Of a stretch of DNA of 64,000 bases, positions 22,133 to 34,383 are shown in pieces. The position numbers and the translations under genes are program-made. The stretch lies in assembly GCF_037392515.1 (NCBI RefSeq), contig NC_090291.1, positions 34,557,001 to 34,621,000 of the forward strand, given 5' to 3'. This DNA comes from Haliotis asinina (taxonomy: Eukaryota > Mollusca > Gastropoda > Lepetellida > Haliotidae). Within the stretch, counting starts at the first letter, position 1, and the number at the start of each line of letters is the position of its first letter. The notes beneath the pieces are model-generated. The model was given only the letters and a program-made list of their open reading frames with translations. It made no database searches and was not told the origin of the DNA.

Positions 22133-23826
22133 AAGAATGAAGATTTTTATGGATATCAACTTCTTTATGAGAGAACACAACGTTTCGGAGTTAATGCTTA
22201 CTCCTTCATCAGGTGAAAGGTCGTGTTCCTCACAATAAAGAACATGACATCCATTAATCCTGTAGTTTAATTTCAAACCAGATAGTAAACTATCAGTATA
22301 TGTTTTAATCAAAAGGGGATACTAAAGGTATAAAGATGGTTTAAACATATTTTTATTCAACCAAAATTGAATTGTGATTGATGAACAAGTTATAAGTTTA
22401 TGTGAACGCCTCTTCCTTGCAAGAATCCAGACCCGTAAATGTCCGGGTTAGAATATTGGCCTTCTGTCACCAATGTTTGTATGAGGCGGCTACCGGGATC
22501 TGGTGATCAGGCTCGCTGACCTCGTTGATACATGTTGCCGTTTCGATCTGTGGATCGATGCTCATGTTGTTGATCGCTGGATTGTCAGGTCCAGACTTGA
22601 TTATTTACGGCCCTCCACCATATAACTGGAATATTGCTGAATGCGGCGTAAAACTAAACTCACCCCTACAAGAATCCAGGACAAGATACCCCGAACAAAG
22701 ACAAGTAATAATTACATACACCAGTAGTTTAGTTGTTAGTCATATAAACTATACATGGTACATAATATACATCATGAATGGAAAGTAAACAATCATTTCA
22801 TACTGAGAAAAGGGCGTCAAATCTGCCTGAGTTGCAATATACAAACGGCGTTAATGTAAGCCACGTGTCTTGTTCGCCTATCCAGATTTCAGCAGATTTT
22901 GAGGGAATAAAATACGTTTAAGCTACGTACAAATGAACGAATTAAAAAGAACTAAGGAACGAAAGTCAGAAGAAAAAATGTGACGGATAAAGAGACACTG
23001 CAAAAAGCCACACTACAATAATATGTATACTGGCAATATATATTAGTGGGTTGTAAAATGTCTCAGTTCATTTATTCACTAAAACAACTGATGGTACATA
23101 TTATAGTGATACATGAATACTGCAACATTGATACGAGGCAATATCATTGGAGTTTTGAAAGATTTACATAAATGCATGTAATATAATTGCTTAGTTTATC
23201 ATCGTTTGTGTAATTTCCTTCTGTGCAGTTTAAAGTAATTAGGTCTTGTACAGTAATACTTTGGTAATAACTTGTTTCAATCTGCTAATAAAGAATCACA
23301 CTAAAAAATATAGTGGAACCCATCGCCCACTTCGCCAGAGTTATATATATATACATTAAACATTTTCGGTCATTAAAAGGCACATGATGCCAGCATCCTA
23401 CTTCAAAGAGACGTATTACCAGTTCAAAACTTAAACTTCTGATTTATGGTCATAATTAAACCTATTAGAAAGATAACAAACAGTAATTGTGACCTTTTTC
23501 CTGGCCAGAATGGTCACTCCTTATCTGTGACGTTTTTTCCTGTGACTTTCTTTCTGATCACCTTGAAAAATCTGCATATTTACCGGTGCAGTTACATGAG
23601 CGTTTCCGAATACTACTTAATCTAAAATGTGTTCTTTTTGGGGAAAATATACATGTTATTTCGAGGTTCAATGTATATTGGACAGGTATAGAAAAAATAG
23701 AATTATCTGCCTCTCCTCATCGTAAACTGATATAGTGTGAAATTTCTAAATGTCTGTAATTGTCATTCATATAGGAGGTCACAAACAAATGCTACTAGTT
23801 GATATCCATAAAAATCTTTATTCTTA
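22133..23826. repeat. Inverted 28-base repeats about 1.6 kb apart
   Basis: AAGATTTTTATGGATATCAA (from about 22139) recurs inverted as GTTGATATCCATAAAAATCT (about 23799). They may be the ends of an element or two copies of the same scrap. Confidence 0.55.
22432..22661 (+). mobile_element. SINE family A copy
   Basis: Plus orientation: head GACCCGTAAATGTCCGGG, a body with GATCAGGCTCGCTGACCTCG, and a 3' GCGGCGTAAAACTAAACTCA end. The tail is short. Confidence 0.8.
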
Positions 23827-24337
23827 CTATTCCTATACACCCATGGACATTTGGCGCTCCTGAAATCTCATGCTGCTTTGAAACGTAATATTCGTGTCAT
23901 TCTGGTTGGTATTGCCTATTCATTCTACATCACATTTGTACATCTTTTTATTAGACTATATATTTAATAAAATGAATTAAGTAATGTTGAAAAACATATA
24001 ACTTTCGCAGCTCCACTCCGGCCATAATACCTCCTTTAGCACTACACTGAATGTACTCTTACTATCCGTTGATATGAAAATATCGTGTATGAAACACAAT
24101 GTATGTCCATAATATCAATATACTCTACGCGTGATATAAACATTTATAGTCTGTTGATGGAGCGACACAGTCATTTATGGCGATAAAGTATATACCGCTT
24201 GACGTTAATGGGCTGTAGTGACTTAAAGGCCACAGAATGTACAGGATTTTATTATAAAGATCAGTTTTACCATAAAGATCAGGGCTGTGCCAGTCAATAT
24301 TCATGTTATGTTTAGATTTCATGAATAAATTATATTC

Positions 24338-24398
24338 ACACACACAGGCACAGACACACACAGACACAGACACACACGCGCGCGCGCGCGCGCGCGCG
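24338..24398. repeat. (CA)n to (CG)11 alternating tract
   Basis: An interrupted CA repeat runs into eleven CG dinucleotides (24377-24398), an alternating purine-pyrimidine tract of the kind that can adopt Z-DNA. Confidence 0.95.
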
Positions 24399-24604
24399 GA
24401 CTCACTCGCCTACTCCCTTGCCCAAATACCCACCCTCTCAATCCATCCCTCCTTTCCTCATTCACTTACGCATCAGGAGCAGATGTAGCTTTTTGAGAAA
24501 GGGGTGCACACTCTTCAGAGATGGGTGTGCATATTTCATTTTCACAGGTTTCAGTGGTCATTTACCACTTTTCCTCTCCGTCTTCTCCGCTTTCCCCGTC
24601 CAAT

Positions 24605-24738
24605 ACTCACTCACTCACTCACTCACTCACTCACTCACTCACTCACTCACTCACTCACTCACTCACTCACTCACTCACTCACTCACTCACTCACTCACTC
24701 ACTCACTCACTCACTCACTCACTCACTCACTCACTCAC
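24605..24738. repeat. (ACTC)n microsatellite, 134 bases
   Basis: About 33 perfect tetranucleotide units. It is the same motif as the SINE tails, but I see no SINE body beside it. Confidence 0.97.
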
Positions 24739-25293
24739 GAAGACAGTCTTCGTTATCTATTCCAGTGTTTGAAACATCGTGATCGACATGCAAACGTTTA
24801 TGTCAAGATCTGGGTAATATCAAAATCGTGATCTTTTGAAATATTAATCTACAAGAAAAACATCAATGTTAGAATTACGTCAAGAACTATATATAATATC
24901 CAAATCGTGTTGTCTGGAAATCATAACCTACAAGATTTACAATTAATGAATTATTTTTAATGTGTATTCTGTTACAAATACGATTTGATTTAAACGGTCT
25001 ATTTCCCAAAGAGGGTGGGTTAGGTGCAAAGACAGAGTCTGTTTTAAAAATTTGACAAAATAAACTTTACATGAAATGTTACATTTAGACAACTGTACCT
25101 ACTTTTGACTTGCTTGAGAGGCATGTGGGAGATCTATGTACCTACTTTTGCAATTAACATGCAAATTTTTAAGCCATACCCATATATATTTATGCATATA
25201 CAGATTATTGTGTAAATTTCCCTCACCAGGGTTGCTGTGTCTTATTTATGGATGTTATTTTGTTAGAAAGTGGTCTTCATAGATACAGGCTCT

Positions 25294-25480
25294 CGTGTCA
25301 CAGCGAGGATTAAAGATTTAGTTTTTAAAATAATATAAAGATTTTGAGATGACCCCCGACTTGAAACGCTCCACAGTACAATACATCTAGATATATTGTA
25401 CCGTGAAACGATTCAAGTCTAGGGTCATCTCAAAATTTTATATTTGAAAAAAAAAAATCTTTAATCCTCGTTATGACACG
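25294..25480. mobile_element. Hairpin MITE with about 85-base inverted arms
   Basis: CGTGTCACAGCGAGGATTAA at the left pairs with the reverse complement of TTAATCCTCGTTATGACACG at the right. Pairing continues through TTTTGAGATGACCC and GACTTGAA to a centre near TCTAGAT. The arms differ by scattered changes and short indels. Confidence 0.75.
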
Positions 25481-26569
25481 TTGGCCTGTGGTGGTCTGTC
25501 CAATTTCATTCTGAAATAAATATTTATTGGTTTAAACAATATACATCTTGTCCAGTCGTCGATGACCACTGCGTTCAGATGACTACCGCCCCTCATGAAT
25601 ATCCAGACAACGGATAACAGCAAACATTAATTCTGGAGAAGTATTCGACTGTCTCCAAGCTAATCCCAAATATACGCACTTGCACAAAAAAGAATCGAAA
25701 ATTGCCGCGGGGCTTCTCGGCGTAAACGGTTTAGACAAAACCCAAGATAATGGGCTACACTAAACACCACTTTAAACAGATGACGGGAGACGGCTCGTTG
25801 TCCTGGTTCACCCCCTTAAGCCTAATGGTATACAGCGCATGTGATGGGAGACGCGCAAGAACACAGACATGCTCACAATAGAGAAAGCTGAAGCCGTCAT
25901 TTGGCGTGGCATCACTACTCACTGTACACGTGGTATCAATGAATGTGCAAAATGAGACTCAGCAGCCGTTGTGGGGGTGGCATGACCAAGGCTACATGCA
26001 TGGTGGTATGAATGTACAAACATTGCTGACGGCCATACGATCTTCTAGCTTGCATATAATCTCACGTACGGTTGTAGGAAAAAGGTAAAAAAAGTATCGA
26101 TAAAACGTCCTCGGTGAAAAGTCCCTTTGAAGTAAAAAACTGATTTAAGTATATTCATTTCACAAAAATTGATTAGAAAACAATAAAGAAATCACATATA
26201 ATAACAAGGATGGCATATTTACATAAACACGCAACTCGATATCAAAATCAAAATCTCAGTATCTGTAGGACTAGATTATCTCCATGTCGTCATGTGATGA
26301 AAAGATAAAAAAAATATATATGAAAAACAGTGTCTTCTTCACATTTCTTATTAGAAAATGACAAAAGGAACTTTTTCCGATGGCTTTTTACCTCGACAAA
26401 TTCATGACATTTTAACAGGTACTTTTATACCGAATACATGATCCCACATAGCATACCACTGTGCTAACATAGAGAAAAAATACATACATATACAAAAAAT
26501 ATTCATAAACAAAACAAGTACCAACCAGACCATCCCGCAGTTCACTTCATTACCACTCCTGGCAAATGA

Positions 26570-26627
26570 CCGCCATCATATAGCTAGAATATTGCTGAAT
26601 GCCTTCTAAAACTAAACTCACTCACTC
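26570..26627 (+). mobile_element. SINE 3' end fragment
   Basis: Only the last part is present: ATATAGCTAGAATATTGCTG followed by AAAACTAAACTCACTCACTC. Confidence 0.7.
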
Positions 26628-26652
26628 TGGCAAATTTCCAAATTACAAATTA

Positions 26653-26653
<1 letters not shown>

Positions 26654-26704
<51 letters not shown>
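26654..26704. repeat. (TCA)n microsatellite
   Basis: About 17 perfect units. Confidence 0.97.
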
Positions 26705-27167
26705 CAAATATAGCTATATCAACCGCATCTTTATTCTGATCAACAAACTTATATAAAATACAACAGTTTTCACAGTGATATTTTCAGTCAGCCATGGCAT
26801 AACATTACACCTTGAGTTATGAGAAAGGATCCTGCGATTCTTGTCGGATGTTGATATGGAGTGGTAACGCGCGCTTTCCAGCGTATCCTTGACTTCTTTT
26901 GAATAGTATATACATGTATGCGTTTCACTGAACACAGTGTGAGAGTTCTTGGTATTGCAATGCATAGCACAAACTAAACAACAATAATATATTCATTTTC
27001 AACCGAATCCATTACAATATGATAATGCAATAATAGAACTGTGCCGTTTGTGTACTAAGGATATTTCGTGTTCCGTTACTGAAATAACATATAATGCATA
27101 ATATTATATGAAAGAATTTTATAAGCGTTTTGGGACACAGAGAACAGTCTGAAGGCTGCATAAGATA

Positions 27168-27288
27168 CTGAACCGCAAAAGAAACGCAGCTCTGGGATTT
27201 TGTCAAGTTTTTAAATAGAAGACATAAAGATCAACGCTTAGTTTTATGTGTTTTTTTTTTCGAAACTTGCGTTTCTTTTGCTGTTCAG
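27168..27288. mobile_element. TA-flanked MITE, mariner-like ends
   Basis: CTGAACCGCAAAAGAAACGC at the left is inverted at the right as GCGTTTCTTTTGCTGTTCAG, with one change. TA is present on both sides (27166-27167, 27289-27290). It is 121 bases with no coding content. Confidence 0.75.
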
Positions 27289-27700
27289 TATATTTCATCT
27301 GTACACGTGCCATAAAACCACGTTTTTGCATCCATGTATGATAAATATACGTCTTACATGTGTCATCTTCAGCTCAGTTAATTAAAAAAAATACTCATTA
27401 CATTTTCCGCTTTACATAAAGTGAAGATTGCCTGTTAATAAGTCCTAAAATTACTTTAATTATGATTTATTCCGTTCCATGTGTTCTGCACTTAATAAAT
27501 GAGAAAGAAAATAGGATTAAATGATATTGAAAGAAGTTTGATAAATGTCGGACAAGGCAGCGATTAATACGTACACACCAGTATATAGACTTTGCTTGCG
27601 CATTCTCATAAAAAAGGAATAATATAATATGAAATATTATTTTGGAGTAAGGTTTAAAACCTGTGTGTTTATTTGACAAATGTTTAAACCAAACAAATAT

Positions 27701-27701
<1 letters not shown>

Positions 27702-27731
<30 letters not shown>
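27702..27731. repeat. A30 homopolymer
   Basis: Thirty consecutive A, with no recognised retroposon body to its left. Confidence 0.95.
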
Positions 27732-27734
<3 letters not shown>

Positions 27735-28390
27735 TGGAACATCTAACCCAGTCTGGATCGAAGACAAGATTTCCTTACGTCTGTAATTGAGTCTACAATG
27801 ATTTGACAAGTACCCGTGGCCTAGTAACCCCATACACTAAACATTCTCCTGCGGTCCATTTGGATTGCTTTTTCTATTTCACACATTTTACACTAACAAC
27901 CTCACATCGAACCTTGAAATCACTTGTGTGAGCGGTATTCTGTACAAGGCGTGCAGATATGAAACTGATACATATAATAGGTATCGTGCCCCTTTAAAGA
28001 GTAGCAGTTGTGTGATACAGGTAAGCCCGGTACTGTATCTGTCACAGACCAAATGAATATTTAGCTCTTAAAACTCATTTGGTTGACATATTTGTATGCT
28101 CATGCACCCATCTAAAGATTCACGAACTAAATTTGTTCGTGACCAATGAGATGAACGAAATCTAGGTCACTGAACGGGTAGCGTCACTGACATGAATAAC
28201 CAGATTGACGAAGTGCGCATGCGTGATTTATGATACATTTTAAACTTGTTTTATCGCTATTGACTATTTGCTACAATCACAATGGTGTTTGAGTGTATTT
28301 TCAAAATTAAATAACAACATGCAAAGGTGTTAAGGACGTGCTTGTAAGTAACCATAGATATAGTTAGCTAATTCTGACGACGTTGTAAGT

Positions 28391-28463
28391 GCCCGGCTAG
28401 CTCAGTCGGTAGAGCACGAGACTCTTAATCTCGGGGTCGTGGGTTCGAGCCCCACGTTGGGCG
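28391..28463 (+). tRNA. tRNA-Lys (anticodon CTT)
   Basis: A 73-nt cloverleaf. The acceptor stem pairs GCCCGGC (28391-28397) with GTTGGGC (28456-28462), including two G-T pairs, with discriminator G at 28463. The D-arm region carries the A box TAGCTCAGTCGG, the anticodon loop reads ACTCTTAAT with CTT at 28424-28426, and the T arm carries the B box GGTTCGAGCCC. There is no intron and no encoded CCA. T-runs follow from about 28470, giving a Pol III terminator. All conserved positions look intact, so it is probably functional rather than a SINE head. Confidence 0.95.
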
Positions 28464-28469
28464 TAAACT

Positions 28470-28483
28470 TTTAAAATTTTTTC
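28470..28483 (+). terminator. Pol III termination T-runs after tRNA-Lys
   Basis: A four-T run starts at about 28470, 7 nt after the tRNA end, and a longer T-run follows at about 28477. This is the usual RNA polymerase III stop signal. Confidence 0.6.
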
Positions 28484-28599
28484 AGCGTTCAGACCCACAT
28501 GCTTTTCTGAACATACTTTCAGGTTTCATCTCCAAATCACGTTATATTGTATGAGGTAATAAAACTAATAGATAGATAATAGATAACATTTCAATCACA

Positions 28600-28805
28600 T
28601 TTGGAGTAACAGTGTTTAATTACACAATTATTGTGAGCATTATTGACCAATATTAACTTAGAAATGCAACATTTCTGGATGTCAGCTTCTTCATAGTGAA
28701 TAACCAATATTTCTGAGTAGAAGCTTGCTCCTTCATCAGGTGAATGGTATGGGGTATCAAGAAGTTGACACCCATAAATCTTGCTTTTTTCACATTCCAC
28801 TTCTA
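28600..28805. repeat. Dispersed repeat related to 22133-22300
   Basis: GCTCCTTCATCAGGTGAA here and ACTCCTTCATCAGGTGAA at about 22200 lie in similar surroundings (a GGAT(G/A)TCAACTTCTTTATG-like block upstream and a CCCATAAATC-like block downstream). The type of element is not resolved. Confidence 0.5.
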
Positions 28806-29799
28806 CATACCCGTCAAAGATTCAGTGAGAAGTTATTAAAACACCTCGTTCACATATCATCCAAGTATTCGTTTACAATACATCTTACCAACCTTTCACA
28901 ATGCATCCGACTAGAGCTCTTATTTACACCTAAAACATACCTAGTCTGTCCCACAATCTCTGAACCACACTATTTTCCCCTCTGTCCAGCCCGTGCTGCA
29001 TGCTACAGTAGTTAATAAAGAAAGCGAAGTTTGCATTAAAATAGAAACAAAACTATGCCAAGGAAAACATATTCTCTTCAATTCTACTAAGACTATGGAG
29101 AAGCTTGATTCTGACTGATTATTAACTTTCAGATCAACAACAATGTAATCAATGTACATTATATCCATAAGAGAGACTTTGAGTCTTGTTCAACCAGCTG
29201 TAGTGATTGTTCGTAATGATGGATGTTGAACATGTGTTTCCTTAGAATGATTCAATAAGACATGGAATCTGGAACATAAATTACACTTTGAGAACCAAAT
29301 GGTGAAGGACAGGCGAACTGTGGGACTGGGCCAGGTAACCTAGATACCCAGGACGGGTGGATAACAAGTTGGGCCTGGGTACCTGTCTCCAAAACCCCTA
29401 TCTGTTATGACCATGTGACTGATAGATTTAACAAACAAAATTTAAAAACTTATTCTGTCACGGTCAAAATGTTGTACTGTTGTACTGTATTTAAAGATTC
29501 AGACATAATTACATTTGACTATAATACATGGTTAAGATGTTGAACAACTTTAAATTTTAGCCTCCGAGCTAAAAATATATTGCCATTTCGGAAGAGTTTG
29601 TTAATGTAAGGACTTAATGTAACGGTTATCTGGGTAGGGTAGGGTAATAGCAGTGGGGTATCCATATAGAAGATTAAGGTCCTTCCAAGACCTTGGATAA
29701 TTTAAAAATGTAAAATTTCAATAAAATAACTAATTCCATTTGAACTGGTAATGATTTACAGTGAGCTGGCAGCCTTACAACCTGGGTGGGTGAGGTAGG

Positions 29800-29897
29800 T
29801 GAGGTGAGTTTCACCTCGCTTTTTAGCAATATTCCAGCAATATCATGGCAGGGGACACTAGAAAAAGGGCTTCACACATTGTACCCATTTGGCCTTA
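29800..29897 (-). mobile_element. SINE family B fragment
   Basis: GCTTTTTAGCAATATTCCAG to GCTTCACACATTGTACCCAT. The tRNA-like head is lost. Confidence 0.75.
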
Positions 29898-29912
29898 CAA
29901 CCTGAGGAAATC

Positions 29913-29987
29913 TAGACAATATTCCAGCTATATTGGTGGTCTGTAAATAATCAAGTTGGGACCAGACAATCAAGTGATCCATTGACA
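29913..29987 (-). mobile_element. SINE family A fragment
   Basis: AATATTCCAGCTATATTGG and TCTGTAAATAATCAAG match the central family A block. A family B fragment lies immediately to its left. Confidence 0.65.
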
Positions 29988-30980
29988 TATATAACACAAA
30001 CATTCTCATATTGAAAATGATTTTATTATTTCATGAATGACAGAAATAGGTGACAATTTTCAGCCTATCATAACAGTGACTGCGGATAACAAGCATTCAA
30101 ATCAGGAAACAACATGGCCAGCATAATGTGTATACATGCAATATGTGATGATATAAATGTAACAAAGTACCGGTATAACACTGAAACACAAGCTAAATGG
30201 CTATATCAAACCCATCCTCCATAAATACAACAGTCTGTTAGTTTGGTCTGGCAAATGAAAGAGTGAAGATTCCATTAATATCATGGAAATGTGAGGACAA
30301 TTAGCATAATTTAGTTTTCCTTAACAAGAAGACAAGTGTGACTTTCAAGGGTTGTATGATAATGCATATTAGCTGAACAATGATGGGAGTTGCCATATGT
30401 AAGTTCCTCAACAATCTGAATATGTAACGATGCTGAAGTAATCACAATTGCAATAAATATGTTTGAGCATTAATCTAATGCATATGCATACATACATGGA
30501 GTAATTTATTCATTGTTATTCTGGGAAGGATGACTAAATCATTTCATTTCAATGAACACATTGCAGTTGAGAAGATTTAATAACATATAATTAATTAGAA
30601 AATGGGAACAACTGTAAGTTACCAAGGGGTAAGAGCACAAAAGATCAAAACAAGTCATAAGAAAAGAAAATTCAACAAACGGTCAGTGTAAAACAAATTT
30701 ATAAGATTTCATGAGTCAGAGTATCCGTGACTTCAAGCTACAAATGATACACAAATCAGCTATTTAAACATTTACCATTATTACAATACAAAAAGCAATA
30801 ATAAATCATACTCTGATTGAAAGCAAGCAAAACCTAAGTGTTGTAGCAGTGACTGAAAGACAAACTTAAATAACATTTGAAATATATAAACTGCTTACAG
30901 ATAAGATTATAAAATTTAAATCTTCAAGTGTAAACTGTGCAACAACAAAAAAGTGCATGATTGTCCATGTGAGTGAATTT

Positions 30981-31074
30981 TGAGTGAGTGAGTGAGTGAG
31001 TTTAGTTTTACGCCGCTTTTAGCACTATTCCTGCCATATCACGGCTGGGGACACCAGAAAATGGGCCTCACACA
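30981..31074 (-). mobile_element. SINE family B fragment
   Basis: A (GTGA)n tail with TTTAGTTTTACGCCGCTTTT and GGGGACACCAGAAAATGGGC. The head is lost. Confidence 0.8.
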
Positions 31075-32310
31075 AGTGAATTTTGAAAACCAACATAATA
31101 TGAAAAAAAGAATCCAAATACATGGATACAATCACACGTACAGGTGACTATTATCTGCGCAAACAATGTTGATAGTTTTCATTTAATCCTACTTGAATCC
31201 TTCCCAATGAGGCATCATTCTGCAGAGAGCAGCAACTTGAAAGCTACCGTGAACACTACCAATAAAGGGAGGTAACTCTACTGAGGCATCATATCTGATC
31301 TGTACCCTCTTTGGAAGGAAATACCTAATATGCTGATGTTACCAAGTTATGTTAATGGTATAAAAATAATATAAAGATATCGAGACAGGTACTAGCTGAA
31401 CACTCAAATCTTAAACTGCCACAACTGCTATTGTACAGCCATTACTCTTTGAAATATGTCTCTACAATACATGGTCATATCAACAAGACAAAATTTGCAT
31501 ATGTATTTTCCAATTCAACTAATATTAGGTTCAATATAAAAGATATTTTCATTTGAACTGTACAGCCTGTATATCTAATATCATTTTGACACAAATATTT
31601 CACTCAGCACACAGAACCACTTCACAGAGAATTTCTCTTCGCAAATAGATTAACCTTAAGCTGAAATAATTGTATCGGAGCTGATTTATCTCCCTTTCCT
31701 GTCTGTATCTACCATGAAATTGTCAAACTGCCATACTACTATGATAAATACCCTTTCACCCACACTTCTTAGTTTTAGGGAAGACACATTTTCATCGGCT
31801 AACAACTTGGAAACAAAATATCTCATGCATAGGTTTTAATTTTGAATAGATGACAATTTCTTGCTGCTCACTAAGCGACATTCCCAATGAGGCTTTCATG
31901 CTTAATGGTTCAAATCCACCTCATGTCAACGAGATCAAAGGACCCAAGAAATCACTTGCTTAAATAAATTTTACAAGTTTCAAGTGTAAAAAATCAGAGT
32001 GTCTAGATAAAAGTAATTATGCATTAAAATAAACTAGCTATAAAAAATGATACAAACTGGTGCAAAATAAAAGTGACAGGTGAAGTAAGATACATCATAC
32101 GAAATGAATTCGTTACTAATCATGTAAAGGAATGTCAGTGACAAAACTGACCAACAAATGATCTAACCAAGCAGAGAACACCAAGTATACAGTATTACCC
32201 AAATGTCAAGTTCTGACTGATATTGGTTATGCTAACATCAGCCCTGATTGTAAACCGAAGCATGGATCTGGATGAAACCAAACAAAAAACAATAGCCATT
32301 TGTTTTCAAA

Positions 32311-32484
32311 GAGTGAGTGAGTGAGTGAGTGTGGTTCACCTCGGTCTTAACAATATTCAAGCAATATCACCGCAGAGAGACACCAGAAATGAGCTTCACA
32401 CACTGTATCCAAGTGGGGAATCAAACCCGGGTCTTCGGCATGATGAGAGAAAACATTAACCAACAGGTTACCTAATCACCTTCT
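32311..32484 (-). mobile_element. SINE family B copy, first of a tandem pair
   Basis: From a (GTGA)n tail to GGGGAATCAAACCCGGGTC and a degraded head. It is flanked by near-identical ATTTGTTTTCAAA (32298-32310) and ATTTGTTTTCAG (32485-32496). Confidence 0.85.
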
Positions 32485-32496
32485 ATTTGTTTTCAG

Positions 32497-32677
32497 AGTG
32501 AGTGAGTGAGTGAGTGAGTGAGTTTGGTTTTACGCCGCTTTTAGCAATATTCCAGCGATATCACGGCATGGGACACCAGAAAATGGGCCTCACACATTGT
32601 ACCCATGTGGGGATTCGAACCCGGATCCTCAGCATGACGACTGAATGCTTTAACCACTTGGCTACCCCACCGCCCCT
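32497..32677 (-). mobile_element. SINE family B copy, near complete, second of a tandem pair
   Basis: The best family B copy here. Its reverse complement starts GGGGCGGTGGGGTAGCCAAG, holds an A-box-like and a B-box (GGGTTCGAATCCCC) segment, then the GCGGCGTAAAACCAAACTCA end and a (CTCA)n tail. The right flank ATATGTTTTCAG (32678-32689) echoes the left flank. Confidence 0.9.
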
Positions 32678-32852
32678 ATATGTTTTCAGAACAAGCAATC
32701 ATCAGTCATGATTTCAAAAAGTAAACTGAAAGATTTGTGGCATGTACATATCTAGAACATAATCATTCTTTGGAAATGCAGAAATTTTTAGCATTCAATA
32801 TCAACCAGATGGCTTCTTCATAGACCCCGCCTCTCAAAAGACAGTTAAGAGA

Positions 32853-33005
32853 GAGTTTGGTCTTGCGAAGCTTTTAGCAATATTCCAGCAGTATCACTGC
32901 AAGAGATACCAGAAATAGGCTTCAAACATTGTAACCATGGGGGGAATCAAACCTGGGTCCTTGGCGAATGAGCATACGTTTTAACCACTAGCTAACCCAC
33001 CACCC
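32853..33005 (-). mobile_element. SINE family B copy
   Basis: AGCAATATTCCAGCAGTATC through TTTTAACCACTAGCTAACCC and CACCACCC. The tail is degraded. Confidence 0.75.
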
Positions 33006-33170
33006 TGGACTATTTCCGAGTTCAGCATTAAACCAAGAAACAAATAAATAAGCGTCAGTTACCATTTCAGGTTTTGTCATCTCACTAATGCTGGGACATA
33101 TGAGGGTCTTTCATTAGACAGGGATTTTGATGGGCAGTTGGGTACTTGGAATCAAGTTCAGAAATTTGTC
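33006..33170. repeat. Dispersed repeat extending the 32853 SINE, with a paralogue at 34721-34865
   Basis: GAGTTCAGCATTAAACCAA, CAGTTACCATTT and GATGGGCAGT occur in the same order and spacing in both places, each time directly after a family B SINE. Confidence 0.65.
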
Positions 33171-34383
33171 AATAATGATAAATAATAGTTGATAAAAAAA
33201 CTTGAATAGCAGGATATATTGTCATAAACAAACAAAAGTTAATCCTCCACCTACTGGTAAAGATGTAAAGAAACTTGAATCACATTCAATAGTAGTTTCA
33301 AATAGTTGCATTTCATGTCAACTTGTTTTGGCTTATCTACACTTCATAAGTACACCAAGGTGTGATGCAGTACCAACAGACAGAGCCAAGGTCTCCTCAG
33401 CGAAGTCTGAACACATCAAGGGAACCATCTTTGCTCTCCCTGTCTACTGTAATTATGTTTTCAATACTATATGCTCAGTTAATTATTTAAACAAAAGTAC
33501 AGTTAAACCTGTACATACATTCCAATATATATATTTCACTATCAGCATATACTGCTTAGAGTATCTTTTAATAAATCAAACTTAATCAACCATTTGGTCC
33601 TGAATGGTTTGACTTAAAATATTTCACTTTAAAAATGTTTAATATTTCAATTCCTGCTTATTGACCAGGAAAAAACTGAAATCACTAAACATTTAAAGCA
33701 TTTGTTTCTTTCTCTATTATATATAATATCTTGTCACCATAATATCATTCAATAATTGTTTTTTGACAATTTTAGAACGCTGGAAAGTGATATCCAATAA
33801 TTCCTCCAAATAAGATTTGAGTCGAACTTGAATAAACATAGGGAAACTAACAGGAGAGTACTTGGATGTGTATGAAAATGTAGATGCAATAAAATCACCA
33901 TGGGAATATACATTGTACTACAGAAAACAATGCAACACATAACATCATTACTATCTGTATAATAACCAAGTACACCAATTTTGGCATCATGAGATAAATG
34001 AAATGAACAGAAGTCACATAACAACTGACAATATGTACCAAAGTAATTCAGATACAAAATGACAAAAATGACAATGTACAAATAATTGAATAAAGTACAA
34101 AACAATGGCAAGGTACAAAGAAATGAAAAAACAATGCAAAATATCGCATGCTATTAACATTACATGACTCATAGTTCCATGGAAATGAGTAATGTTTTCA
34201 TTGCCACTTTAAAAATACATCCATTCACGTGAGTGAGTGAGTGAGTGAGTGAATGAGAGAGTTGGGTCTAAGATTCCTTTTTACAGTATTCCACGTGTAT
34301 CAGTCTTTCATCTGACTGGGAGAGAAGCTGTACAATACCATGTGAACACAAATCAACCCTCAGGAGTCACAAAAGACTTCTGT

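Larger units (their letters stand above)
20561..28390. other. Intergenic, no protein gene seen
   Basis: AT-rich DNA with the listed MITEs, microsatellites and SINEs. An NRF1-like TGCGCATGCG occurs at 28214-28223, about 170 bases before the tRNA gene. Frames of 60-137 codons here are microsatellite translations or lack any recognisable feature. Confidence 0.6.

Noticed and set aside
24418-24831. Overlapping frames of THSL repeats, up to 137 codons
   Set aside because: They are translations of the (ACTC)n microsatellite in three frames, not a protein.
32590-32677. tRNA-like sequence on the minus strand with A and B boxes
   Set aside because: It is the head of a SINE, not a tRNA gene; it lacks a proper acceptor stem and anticodon arm.
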